The notes under the pieces were generated by a model. That model ran no database searches and had not been told where the DNA came from. It saw nothing but the letters and a program-made list of their open reading frames with translations. A DNA stretch of 64,000 bases from Muribaculaceae bacterium (GTDB lineage: Bacteria; Bacteroidota; Bacteroidia; Bacteroidales; Muribaculaceae): contig JAFVPD010000021.1 in assembly GCA_017505535.1 (NCBI GenBank), forward strand, positions 52,093 through 116,092, read 5' to 3'. The position numbers and the translations under genes were made by a program. This document shows, in pieces, positions 17,419 through 27,500 of the stretch. Each line of letters opens with the position of its first letter. Within the stretch, counting starts at the first letter, position 1.

Positions 17419-19893
17419 TTATTCGCGATAATATATGCGTTTAACGCGCGTTGAAATTGATGTCAGCACCTCATAGGGAATCGTACCGAGCGCATCGGAC
17501 AATTCAGTCACAGGAATATTATCTCCAAAAATTTCCACACGATCGCCCACCTTACACTGAGTGTCGGTAACGTCTATCATGCACGCGTCCATGCATATAT
17601 TTCCCACAATCGGGCATCGTTTACCACCGGCAAACATATATGCTTTTCCATTGCCCAAATGGCGATTTAATCCATCGGCATACCCGATGGGAATAGTTGC
17701 AATGCGAGAGCGGCGTGACAATCGACCTTTGCGAGAATATCCGATTGTTGCATCAGAATCCCACTCCTTTATGGAGATTATAACCGAGTGTAACGACGAC
17801 ACCGGGCGCAATCCATCTTGCAGCGGCGAGGGCAACACCGGAATACCATACAATCCGATGCCAAGGCGCACCATGTCACATTGATGATCGGGAAATCGGG
17901 TTATTCCGGCCGAATTGAGAATGTGGCGTTTGATGTGATGAGTAAAATCGTGTTGCAAACGGTCACAACACCTGTCAAACGTTTCCAACTGACCGATAGT
18001 ATAATCGTCCATATCAAGACAATCGGCCGTTGCCAAGTGAGAAAATACGGTTTCGGGCTTAATCACATTTTGATTTTTCAGGCGCTCACACAACAAAGGT
18101 AAATCATTTTCCAAAAAGCCCAAACGGTGCATTCCTGTGTCAAGTTTAATGTGTACCGGATATTGCGTGATTCCATATTTCTCGCCTTGACGTATTATTT
18201 GTTCAAGTATATCAAACGAATAAATCTCCGGCTCAAGGCGATAGGCAAACATGGCCTTATAATTCACCACCTTGGGGTTCAAAACCATTATGGGCATTGT
18301 AATCCCGGCTTTGCGCAATTCTACCCCTTCGTCAAGAACCGCCACAGCAATATATGCGGCCCCGTGAGTTTGTAGAGTCTTTGCCAACTGATAACTTCCG
18401 GCACCATATCCCGATGCCTTGAGCATACACACCACTCCGGTTTCGGGTTTCAATCGTGCTTTGAAACTATTAAAATTGTGCACAAGAGAGTCGAGATTAA
18501 CTTCAAGCACGGTTTCATGTTGACGTGCTTCAAGAGTCTCAATTATGCGAGAAAATTCAAAATGCGATGCACCTTTTATCAATATCAACGAATTGTCAAA
18601 GTCGCTCGGACTCATCTGTGCAAGGAATTCATTGGTCGAATCATAAAACAACGCCGAGCCATCGAAATATCGGCTATATTGCGATATCTCCGGGCCTATT
18701 CCGATCACCTGGTCGATGTGCTGTTGTTCAAGCATCTGAGCCACTTGGCGATACAACACCGACGGATTGAGCGACTCATGGGTCATGTCGCTGAGTATCA
18801 CAACACGCGATTGCGCCGCATTGGCCCGTCGATTCATGAAATCGAGTGCCGGTGATAGTGAATGCAAATCACATGTATAGGCATCGTGTATTAACGAACA
18901 ATTATTAACCCCCTCCATCACATTCAATCGCGTGCCCACAGGGGTGAGTCGTTCCATACGCTCGGCAATCACCGATGCATGGATTCCAAGATATAGCATT
19001 ACCGCAAGACAATGTAACGCATTCTCGATGTGAGAATCGGCTGTGAACGGAATGGAGAACGACCCTTCAAATTGCAAATAATTATACGTTATGGTTGTGT
19101 GGTCGGCATGGCGGTCAATCGATGAGATATATAATGGACGATCACTGTCGTGGGTTGACCACGCTATCTCTTTGACCGTTGTAGAGGTGTTCTCTATGAC
19201 ATCAACAATGAGCTGGTCATCACCATTATATATGATACAATCACACTCGCGCAACAAAGTTGCCTTTTCTTCGCATTTGGCTTTTCGTGAAGGGAATCCC
19301 TCATGATGTTCATCGCCCACGTTGGTTATTATGCCAAGATTGGGACGTATGATCGACTGCAACACCGCCATCTCTTGTTGGCGAGATATTCCGGCTTCAA
19401 AAATTGCGAGCTGGGTATCTTCGTTCATCTCCCACACCGACAAGGGCACTCCTATCTGAGAGTTATAACTGCGGGGGCTGCGATTTATGCGATAGTCGGC
19501 ATTGAGCAATTGATATAACCACTCTTTGACCGTTGTTTTTCCTTGACTTCCTGTGATACCTATTACCGGAATTGCAGTAAATTGCATGCGATGAAAGCGA
19601 GCAATAGTCTGTAGTGCAATTGTTGCATTATCAACCACCAAAAAATTGGCATCGGAAATTGCTTGCATTGATGCCGGAACATATTCAATCACAAAGTTAC
19701 GCACTCCACGGTCATAAAGATTCTGCAAATACCTATGCCCATCGTTGTTGCTTGAGCGCAACGCAAAAAACAAAGTGCCTTCAGCAACAGTGAGAGAACG
19801 GCTGTCGGTTAACAATGTGTTTATCTCATTCTGTGGGAATGCCGGCATCGGCAATCGCAATATTGTCGCAATTTGAGAGATTGTATAGTTCAT
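17419..19893 (-). CDS. murF-alr: Bifunctional UDP-MurNAc-tripeptide--D-Ala-D-Ala ligase / alanine racemase (MurF-Alr fusion)
   Basis: One 824-residue protein joins two cytosolic steps of peptidoglycan synthesis. The N-terminal half (1-450) is MurF: ATP loop ITGSQGKTTVKEW (about 113-125), then ITNVGDEHHEGFPS and the Mur ligase C-domain. The C-terminal half (about 458-824) is alanine racemase: PLP lysine K492 in MLKASGYGAG, the VHIKLDTGMHRLGF segment, and the second active-site region (GYADGLNR, NICMDACMIDVT). The fusion is known in Bacteroidetes. It would couple D-Ala supply to D-Ala-D-Ala addition. Its start overlaps the GSCFA stop by one base (TAATG), so it is the third gene of the porE-GSCFA-murF operon. 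Confidence 0.95.
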   Translation of the reverse strand: MNYTISQIATILRLPMPAFPQNEINTLLTDSRSLTVAEGTLFFALRSSNNDGHRYLQNLYDRGVRNFVIEYVPASMQAISDANFLVVDNATIALQTIARFHRMQFTAIPVIGITGSQGKTTVKEWLYQLLNADYRINRSPRSYNSQIGVPLSVWEMNEDTQLAIFEAGISRQQEMAVLQSIIRPNLGIITNVGDEHHEGFPSRKAKCEEKATLLRECDCIIYNGDDQLIVDVIENTSTTVKEIAWSTHDSDRPLYISSIDRHADHTTITYNYLQFEGSFSIPFTADSHIENALHCLAVMLYLGIHASVIAERMERLTPVGTRLNVMEGVNNCSLIHDAYTCDLHSLSPALDFMNRRANAAQSRVVILSDMTHESLNPSVLYRQVAQMLEQQHIDQVIGIGPEISQYSRYFDGSALFYDSTNEFLAQMSPSDFDNSLILIKGASHFEFSRIIETLEARQHETVLEVNLDSLVHNFNSFKARLKPETGVVCMLKASGYGAGSYQLAKTLQTHGAAYIAVAVLDEGVELRKAGITMPIMVLNPKVVNYKAMFAYRLEPEIYSFDILEQIIRQGEKYGITQYPVHIKLDTGMHRLGFLENDLPLLCERLKNQNVIKPETVFSHLATADCLDMDDYTIGQLETFDRCCDRLQHDFTHHIKRHILNSAGITRFPDHQCDMVRLGIGLYGIPVLPSPLQDGLRPVSSLHSVIISIKEWDSDATIGYSRKGRLSRRSRIATIPIGYADGLNRHLGNGKAYMFAGGKRCPIVGNICMDACMIDVTDTQCKVGDRVEIFGDNIPVTELSDALGTIPYEVLTSISTRVKRIYYRE

Positions 19894-20864
19894 TATTGAA
19901 TGTTATTTAAGGCTCGTTCAAGTTGGGGGTGTTTTTGTAACAACTCTTTTCTCAAACGTTCTGTATCCTGTTTAAATGCTTGTATAAGATTGTCGTTATT
20001 TGACATGTGACGGTGACGAAGTCGGCGCGTAAAACGTGCACACTCCAATGCCACGGCACGAGTGGAATCAGACATAAACGTCTGACCAAATAATTTGTAG
20101 ATATAATCGACCGCAACATCTGATGGGTGAGTCATATCTGACGCGTAGAATCGATAGTCACGCAAATCGTCCATCATAATCTCGTATGACGGGAAATAGA
20201 CCGCCACGCCACTAAAAGTCTTGCACAACCGGTCAACGGCAAGGAGCAACGTCGATTTACTCAATTGATTGCCATGCATGCCATCGGCAAGATGTCGTAT
20301 CGGGCTCACTGTGAAAACAATCTTAATCGATTGATTGAATTGCCTCAACCTCACTATCGCTTCGCTCCACAGTTCCACAATCTCGGCAACACTCATGCTA
20401 CGGCGATTAAATCGTGCAGCCGGCAACTTGTGGCAATTGGCTACGACATCACCGGTCTCAACCAACGTATAAACATAGGCTGTACCAAACGTCACAATAA
20501 GTGTTTGAGCCTCTTGTAGAGCATGATGGGCGCAATCAATTGCGTGGTTGATATTATTCAACACCTCACCATGATCGGTCCCCGAAAATGAGGAGTGATG
20601 GCTGAAACTATGCCACATTCCATTGTGATTAAACAACGATGACGAGTCAACAGGTTTATTATCAATGAGTCGATTCACCGCCTCTACAATACTTGCGGGA
20701 TTATATAGTGTTCCAAATGGATTCACCTCTACTTCAAACAACTCTTGACGCAATCGCTCCCCTATATTATCGGAAAAGCACGACCCCATCATCACTATGC
20801 GATGACCATGGTCAATTGCCACCTCTGAAGACAAAGCCGGGGATATGGTAGTGCGAAACGTCAT
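19893..20864 (-). CDS. GSCFA domain protein (SGNH-hydrolase-like)
   Basis: The protein is 323 residues from ATG 20864; the frame also offers TTG at 20876 overlapping the preceding stop. The family signature MGSCFSDNIGERL is at the N-terminus. A conserved DMTHPSDVAVDYIYKLF near residue 235 supplies the Asp/His expected for a GDSL/SGNH-type hydrolase. DFG-like VNPFGTLYNP follows the first motif. No signal peptide, so it is probably cytosolic. The substrate of GSCFA proteins is unknown to me. Being translated between a PorE-like lipoprotein and MurF-Alr suggests an envelope-linked ester hydrolase, but this is inference. Confidence 0.88.
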   Translation of the reverse strand: MTFRTTISPALSSEVAIDHGHRIVMMGSCFSDNIGERLRQELFEVEVNPFGTLYNPASIVEAVNRLIDNKPVDSSSLFNHNGMWHSFSHHSSFSGTDHGEVLNNINHAIDCAHHALQEAQTLIVTFGTAYVYTLVETGDVVANCHKLPAARFNRRSMSVAEIVELWSEAIVRLRQFNQSIKIVFTVSPIRHLADGMHGNQLSKSTLLLAVDRLCKTFSGVAVYFPSYEIMMDDLRDYRFYASDMTHPSDVAVDYIYKLFGQTFMSDSTRAVALECARFTRRLRHRHMSNNDNLIQAFKQDTERLRKELLQKHPQLERALNNIQ

Positions 20865-20872
20865 AGTTGCTA

Positions 20873-22846
20873 TCAAAACATCATATAATCAATAGATAAC
20901 ACCTGGAATTCGGTGCGGCGATTGATTTGATCGGCCGCTTCCTGGTCTTCCTCACTCAAAGATGAGATATATTCTTCGGTCAAAACGTCGCCCTCTTTAA
21001 ACTGAGGATATTCGCGTGCAAGTTTCTTTGTAATCGTTTTAGGACGAGATTCTCCATATCCTTGATGTTGCAAACGATCGGGATTTATGCCCGCCTCAAT
21101 CAGATAATCGATCACCGACTTGGCACGGCGATGCGACAAGTCAAGATTATATTCATCGGTTCCTTTGCGGTCGGTGTGTGATGCCATTTCGATTGTCACA
21201 TTTGGATTATCACGCAAGAGTTGGGCCATTTCATCAAGTGCCGTTTTTGATTCAGGGCGCAAAGTTGCTCGGTCAAAATCATAAAATATGTTGTCTATAA
21301 CCACCGGTTTTGTGATTGACGCGAGAAGGAAATCAACGCCATATTCAGCATCGACCTCGGCAGTATCTGATGTAAATTCCTGTTTGGCATTGAGGAAGCC
21401 CTTTGCACCTGCAAGCATCACATAACTCACCCCTCGTTCAAGTGGAAATCGGAACGAGCCGTCGTTACGCGCTACTTCTTTTTGATTTGAGCCATCGTTA
21501 CCCACAATTCTAATCACGGCATTAGGCACCGGCTCTTCATCTTTGTCAAGCACCCAACCCGAAATCCATATTTGCAACTCGGGCAATTCAAAACTGTATA
21601 TGTGGTCATATCCTCGGCCATCACCACGATTGGAAGAGAAGAAACCCGACTCGCCATCGCCAAAAGTGATACCAAAGTCATCGGCCGACGAGTTCATCGG
21701 TATTCCCATATTTTCAACCTTCCAACCTCCCGATGGGGTAAGTTGAGCTCGGAACAAGTCCAATCCTCCACAACCGGGGTGACCATCTGATGAAAAATAA
21801 AGGACACTGTCGGTGCGCACATACGGGAACTCTTCATCTCCCGGAGTATTTATAAATTCGCCTAAATTTTCAAGCGATCCGGCACGCTCCTTCAAGTTAA
21901 CACGCCACAAATCCTTTCCTCCTTGACCGCCTGGCATGTCTGAGGTGAAATATAGATAAGTGCCATCGGGCGAAACAGCCGGGTGTCCATAGCTTGACAA
22001 CGTGTCGGAGGTGATTTCATACTTGACCGGGGCGCTCCATTTTGCATCGGAGCGTTGCGAAGTGTATATTTCAACCGCCGTAGGCGCATTTGGCTCACGA
22101 CGTGCTTTTGTCAAATACATTGTGGTGCCATCAGGCGAAAATGACACTATACCTTCATCGAAATCGGTGTTTAACTCACCCTCGACCGGTTCAGGTTTTT
22201 GCCATACACCTTGCTCGTTTTTCTTCGACATCCACACATCGCTCTTTTTCATTCCGGTTATTTCACTGCGTTTATCGCCGGTAACCTTCTCGTTGGTCGT
22301 AGTAAAATAAATCACATCAAGAGACTTATCAAAATACATCGGAGCAAAATCGGCACGACGCGAATTGAACATTTTTGCCTGTTTCACGACATATCGGGTG
22401 CGATTATCTTTCAATTTCAAGGCCATGCGACACCCGGCAATACCCGTGAGGGCCGCTTTCGATTGAGGACAACGCGCCAAGAAGCTCTCGTAGGCATCTA
22501 TTGCCGGCTTATATTTTCCTTCGGCTTGGAGCGATTGTGCAAGATAGAGTTGAGCAGTCGAATCGGGGTAGCCATATCGCAATGCATTCTGATAGGCAGC
22601 CGAAGCACGTGCACTCATGTTCAAATGTCGGTAACATTCAGCCATGCGAAAAGCCACCACTCCACGCTGCGGGCGTTCCTCGCGCTTTGTGAGTTTGTTA
22701 TATACTTTACGATAGGTTTTTGACGCATCGTTATATTCCCCACGCGCCATTTGCTCGTCGGCTACAGATAGTTTAGCACCGCCACAACTACATAGGATTG
22801 CGGTTGAAAATGCGATAACCAATATTTTCAGATAGTTCATAGTCAT
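20873..22846 (-). CDS. porE: PorE-like T9SS lipoprotein: TPR, propeller, CRD and OmpA domains
   Basis: I chose ATG 22846 (alternatively 22840), which starts the lipoprotein signal MTMNYLKILVIAFSTAILCSC; the frame from 22930 adds implausible residues. About 658 residues. After the lipidated Cys (followed by Gly-Gly, no export signal, so it should stay on the periplasmic face) come TPR repeats (ADEQMARGEYNDASKTYRKV, AAYQNALRYGYPDSTAQLYL). Next is a PD40/WD-like propeller (FSPDGTTMYLTKA, VSPDGTYLYFTSD, FFSSNRGDGRGYDHIY), then a carboxypeptidase-regulatory-like domain (GWVLDKDEEPVPNAVIRIVG) and an OmpA peptidoglycan-binding domain (NIFYDFDRATLRPES, HTDRKGTDEYNLDLS). This order is that described for Porphyromonas PorE, which anchors the T9SS to peptidoglycan. 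Other OmpA lipoproteins have similar parts, so the symbol is likely rather than certain. Confidence 0.82.
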   Translation of the reverse strand: MTMNYLKILVIAFSTAILCSCGGAKLSVADEQMARGEYNDASKTYRKVYNKLTKREERPQRGVVAFRMAECYRHLNMSARASAAYQNALRYGYPDSTAQLYLAQSLQAEGKYKPAIDAYESFLARCPQSKAALTGIAGCRMALKLKDNRTRYVVKQAKMFNSRRADFAPMYFDKSLDVIYFTTTNEKVTGDKRSEITGMKKSDVWMSKKNEQGVWQKPEPVEGELNTDFDEGIVSFSPDGTTMYLTKARREPNAPTAVEIYTSQRSDAKWSAPVKYEITSDTLSSYGHPAVSPDGTYLYFTSDMPGGQGGKDLWRVNLKERAGSLENLGEFINTPGDEEFPYVRTDSVLYFSSDGHPGCGGLDLFRAQLTPSGGWKVENMGIPMNSSADDFGITFGDGESGFFSSNRGDGRGYDHIYSFELPELQIWISGWVLDKDEEPVPNAVIRIVGNDGSNQKEVARNDGSFRFPLERGVSYVMLAGAKGFLNAKQEFTSDTAEVDAEYGVDFLLASITKPVVIDNIFYDFDRATLRPESKTALDEMAQLLRDNPNVTIEMASHTDRKGTDEYNLDLSHRRAKSVIDYLIEAGINPDRLQHQGYGESRPKTITKKLAREYPQFKEGDVLTEEYISSLSEEDQEAADQINRRTEFQVLSIDYMMF

Positions 22847-22981
22847 TGTACTGTTGAGAGTCTCGGCATGAAGAATCTGATTCACGCCTTGATATAAATA
22901 ACGTGAATCAGGCTCTGTTATTTTTCTCAACTGACAAATTTACACATTATAAATGCAACCCGCAACTCCAAACCTTGATTT

Positions 22982-24325
22982 TTACCGCAAATATTTCTTT
23001 AAAAAGAATTTCAGCCATGCGGGACATTTTTCAATTTTAGCCTTCATTTCGGCCCTTCCGTCATTGACACCTTCAAGATATTTTGTTGCCGATGAGGTAT
23101 TGCGCGCTTGAGCACGACCTTGAGCACGTGCGTCACTGACTTGTTGTTGATGTATTTCATTTAGTCGCTCCACCTCTCTTTGATGACTCAACTTCAAGTC
23201 GTTAATCTTACGCTCATTATCTCTTTGTCGTTTATTCAAGATGTGACACTCGGCCGATTGATTCCAAGGCTGGCGGTTGAGCAAAAAGTTGTATTTACAT
23301 TTTGAGCAAAAATACAATACTGTTTTACCTTGGCTCCACGCATGGTCTATTTTTGCACCACACATGGGGCAATAGACATCGGCCTGATGCAATGTTTCCC
23401 CATTGGAGCCTTTGTTCTGGGTTATATATGCTGCAATAATCTCGGCAAGCGATTCATTAACCTTTACGAGCGATTCATCGGGCTCTGATTTCTCAAGAGT
23501 GATTTCATAAATCATTCGGAACACACTGATGGGCTTTTTCACACCTCCTCCAATCGATGAAAATGCCCCATCAATAAAACACAGTTCGTTGAGTTTCTGC
23601 ACACGTTGTTTTGCTTCAACAACGTGTTGCAGATAGTTTACATTGCGATGGAAAAGTGCTATATCTTGTGAAAGTTGGCTAAACAACTCTTCAATCAATC
23701 TACGTTTATCCTTTCCTTTATCCCACTCTTCTAACGCTTCAGAGAGGTATAGGTCCCAATCGGGATCTATCATAGCCGATCTATCTTTACCCCTGACAGC
23801 CAATACGATATTATAGGCTTGAGTATATACATAATGTTTCAAATACCCTAATATCAAATCTGAGGACTCATATCCGGCAAAAATCAACTGAGCAAAACCC
23901 ACATAGATTGTACACAAATCGGTTGCATATTCATTTTGTGGGGTATCGTCGTATTCTATACCATTCACAAGCAACAACTTGTGGCATATTTCGTGAGCCA
24001 ATGTCGCCAATATCACCTTTCGAGTTGTGCATGACTTTGCATTCAAGGATATTTCCACATTACAGTCTGTTGAAGGCACGATACACCCCATTGTTCTGTC
24101 GCCCAAATCTCTCCAAACACATTTAGGTCGATAATGTCCCATGCCCACATGTTGCAACATGCGAAAAGCCTCTGCATTTATGTCATCTTCGGTGAAATCC
24201 TTACACTTATACAACGACGATACATAATCGGTAATTTCATTACTTTTTAGAGGTATTTTTTCTTCAAATAATTGAAACCGCTCTAAAATACCTCGCGGTG
24301 AGATGTACGTTCTATTGTCTTCCAT
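22982..24325 (-). CDS. Unrecognised protein with zincin-like HExxH motif, zinc ribbon and coiled coil
   Basis: A 447-residue protein I cannot assign to a family. Residues 108-116 contain TLAHEICHK: an HExxH metal site, with Glu132 in NEYATD 21 residues after the first His as a possible third ligand. This arrangement resembles M78/IrrE-like or gluzincin-type peptidases. A helical middle region follows. A zinc ribbon is seen at C319-x2-C322 (CPMCGAKI) and C340-x2-C343 (CSKCKYNF). Residues about 360-410 form a charged coiled coil (NERKINDLKLSHQREVERL) with a basic C-terminus. No signal peptide. It is a monocistronic-looking gene upstream of, and codirectional with, the porE operon 135 bases away. 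A cytosolic metallopeptidase is the simplest reading. Confidence 0.7.
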   Translation of the reverse strand: MEDNRTYISPRGILERFQLFEEKIPLKSNEITDYVSSLYKCKDFTEDDINAEAFRMLQHVGMGHYRPKCVWRDLGDRTMGCIVPSTDCNVEISLNAKSCTTRKVILATLAHEICHKLLLVNGIEYDDTPQNEYATDLCTIYVGFAQLIFAGYESSDLILGYLKHYVYTQAYNIVLAVRGKDRSAMIDPDWDLYLSEALEEWDKGKDKRRLIEELFSQLSQDIALFHRNVNYLQHVVEAKQRVQKLNELCFIDGAFSSIGGGVKKPISVFRMIYEITLEKSEPDESLVKVNESLAEIIAAYITQNKGSNGETLHQADVYCPMCGAKIDHAWSQGKTVLYFCSKCKYNFLLNRQPWNQSAECHILNKRQRDNERKINDLKLSHQREVERLNEIHQQQVSDARAQGRAQARNTSSATKYLEGVNDGRAEMKAKIEKCPAWLKFFLKKYLR

Positions 24326-24565
24326 AATAAAGATTGGTTTAAATTAAACAATAAATTGGTTATAACAGAGTGTCATAAATAATGCCTCGCTACAAATATC
24401 TCTACTTTTTAGGAGATATCCAAATTATCATTGATTAAAATTAAAGGCCCTATAAAAAATAATTCTTCGGCCGATGTTTTTGGGCTGAAAGTCTTGATGT
24501 TTGAAAAAAAATATGTATCTTAGCCAAATTATTTCTAACCAAGATTTTTATAACTTATTTCTATC

Positions 24566-27500
24566 ATGAAACGCAATATTCTCTGCACATTATTAGCTGT
24601 TTTAGCACTGACAGTCTCAGCGTCTATTAAAGATGTTCGCATTTATATCAACCCCGGACACGGCAGTTGGGGAAGTGAAGACCGCGCAATGTCAACGGTA
24701 AAGCATGGCGCTATTAATTACAACGACACTACCAACTTTTACGAATCAAACACCAACCTGCAGAAAGGGTTGGCCCTTTTTCACAAGCTCAAAGAATACG
24801 GTATGTCGCACAATGCGGCTACGGCTCGCGACTTGACCCAAAATCTTGTTATGTCCCACATCAAGTGTGGCGTTTCACGAGGGTTGACCGAAATTGCCGC
24901 CGAAGCCGAGCTCAACAACTTTGATATGTTTATCTCCATTCACTCAAATGCTGCAAGTGAGGCTGCGTTGGTAAACTATCTGCTATTCCTCTATCGAGGT
25001 ACAAATGCAGCCGAAGGCAATGCCGGGTCAAGAGCCATGGCTCAGGCTTGCTGGCCACATATTATTGAGAACCCCCACCAAATGTGGACCCATCACACCG
25101 GTGCCGGCGTAACAAACATTTGTGGCGACGTCTCCTACATGGGCTCAAGCTACACCACAACCCACTCCAACGGCAAGAGCTACACCGGCTACTACGGAGT
25201 GTTGCGTCAAGGCGTCCCCGGCTTCTTGGTTGAGGGATATTTCCACACCTATCAACCGGCCCGTCACAAATATATGAACTGGAACGTATGCCACATGGAG
25301 GGATACGGATATGCTCGCGGCATCAACGACTATTTTGGCTGGGGAGTCAAAGAATCCACCGGTTATATCTACGGAATTTTGCGTGATGCCGAACAAACTT
25401 TCTCTCATGCCTATTATACCCCAATAACCACAACGCTCGATAATTATCTTCCCATCAATAACGCAACCGTAACCCTCAAAGATGCCAACGGTAATATCGT
25501 CGCAACAACTACTACCGACGACGAATATAATGGTGCATTTGTATTCAAAAACATCAACCCCGGCACCTACTCAATCACATATTCTCACCCCGATTACAAG
25601 GACTTCACCGAGAGTGTGACTGTCAAGGCTAATGCCGTAACATATCCTACTCCTCAAATATCACAGTCAACCGAACTCATTGCAGTTCAAGGACATTTTG
25701 CCTACGACTTAAAATCAACACTATCCGACGAAGGAGTATATACGTTGTCATTTAAATCAACCGGCAATGTTGACAATGGCAAAATCATCATAACCAACAA
25801 ATCGACCGGAGCAACCGAAACGATTACGATTGGAGCCATCGTTAAAGGCGACAACTCTACAACAATCAGCGCCAGCCAACTCGGAGCAGATGCAACCTTC
25901 TCTTGGGCTGTTGCATTGGATAATCCCAAAAGCACTGCCACATCTCTCATTCACACCTACTCGGGTGCAGCCTACAGCAATGGCACATACTATGCCAATG
26001 GTGGCGTGGCAATCGACCTCGACTACGAAAGTCCCAACTACGGAACAATCTACACCTCAACCGGATACGCTCAAGGCATTCAAGCCATCAACCCCGACCT
26101 TTCTCTAAAAGGCTCTAAAATTCTTGGCTCAAACTTCATGTCAAACAATAATTCTTCACCATTCCGCATCGCCACTTCCAACGGCAAACTTTACATCTCG
26201 GATTGGAGCGATGAGCATGGCGGCGTGTGGGTGTATAATCCTTCAGCGGCAACCCCATCGGTAGCAAATGTATTTAAAGGGACATACGGCTCAGGTGGCG
26301 TCATCACCAACGGCTCAACCGTCACCGGCGGTGGAACTACCGGTGTAACCTTCTCAGGCGAAGGGAACAATCGCAAGATGTATGTCTTCTGTGAAGACTA
26401 CCCATCGTCAGGAGGTAATATCATGTTGCAATACAATTTAGGCACCGCCGATACTTGGGGCTCTGCACCTTCGGCCTCTTTCAGCCAAATTGCCGGTTCG
26501 ACTCTCATGGCAAATACCAATGTTGAAGTTCTCGCTCACAGCTATGGCGTTTTCTGTGCTCAAACAAGATACTCGGGCAGTAACACCTCAGGAGTGCCAT
26601 CGTTTGTCCACGTGACCGCCGACGGCACCGTCAACTTTAACTCAGGTACAACTTTACAAACTCATGATGGCTCAAACTTTGGAGCGATGGCAATATACGA
26701 ATCAACCATGGCTGTTGCCGACGGCAATGGCAAAGCTATCATTTATAATCTTTCTTATTCAGGAACAACGCCTGTGCTATCTAAGCAATATGAAATTGCA
26801 CTTCCATCAACAACAAACGTTTGCCAAATGGCATTTGACCCTGCCGGAAATCTTTATGTGCACTCTAAACAACAAGGTCTCCTTGTTTATGCAATCAAGA
26901 ATCCAGCTCGTAGCACTATCACTAAAGCAGCTTCGGCTTACTCGTTGAAGGGAGTGGTTGAGCCAGCCATACAAGGTCACTATGCCTACGGACTTTCACT
27001 TGAGACATCACCCACGACCCATACATTGACATTCCAATCAACCGGCGACGTTGATAATGCCAAACTTATTCTCATTGACTCTTCTACCGGGCAAGAAACC
27101 TCAATTGATCTTGGCGCAGTCGTGAAAGGCAGCAATACAACCACTATTGAGCGCAATCAACTTCCCGAGGGCACTTCATTCAAATGGGCCATCGACCTTG
27201 ACAATCCTCAAAGTCCCTCTTCTGAGCTCATTCACTCCGACGCGTCAATACTTTACTCGGGAGGAACAGCATGTTTAGGCTTGACTATTGACCTTGACAC
27301 TGAGAGTCCTCGATTTGGCTCAATATACACTGCAACCGGATATGGTCAAGGTATTCAGAAATTTAACCCCGACCTCACTACCGATGGCGAAAAAGTGCTT
27401 ACATCTTCGTTTGCGACAGGAGCCTATTCTTGTCGTTTGCACGCCAATGACGGCAAAGTATATATCGCCGATGTATCATCTGCTACACCGGGTATATGGC

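Noticed and set aside
22199..22723. 174-residue plus-strand frame inside the porE-like gene
   Set aside because: Antisense to the TPR and propeller domains of a well-supported gene.
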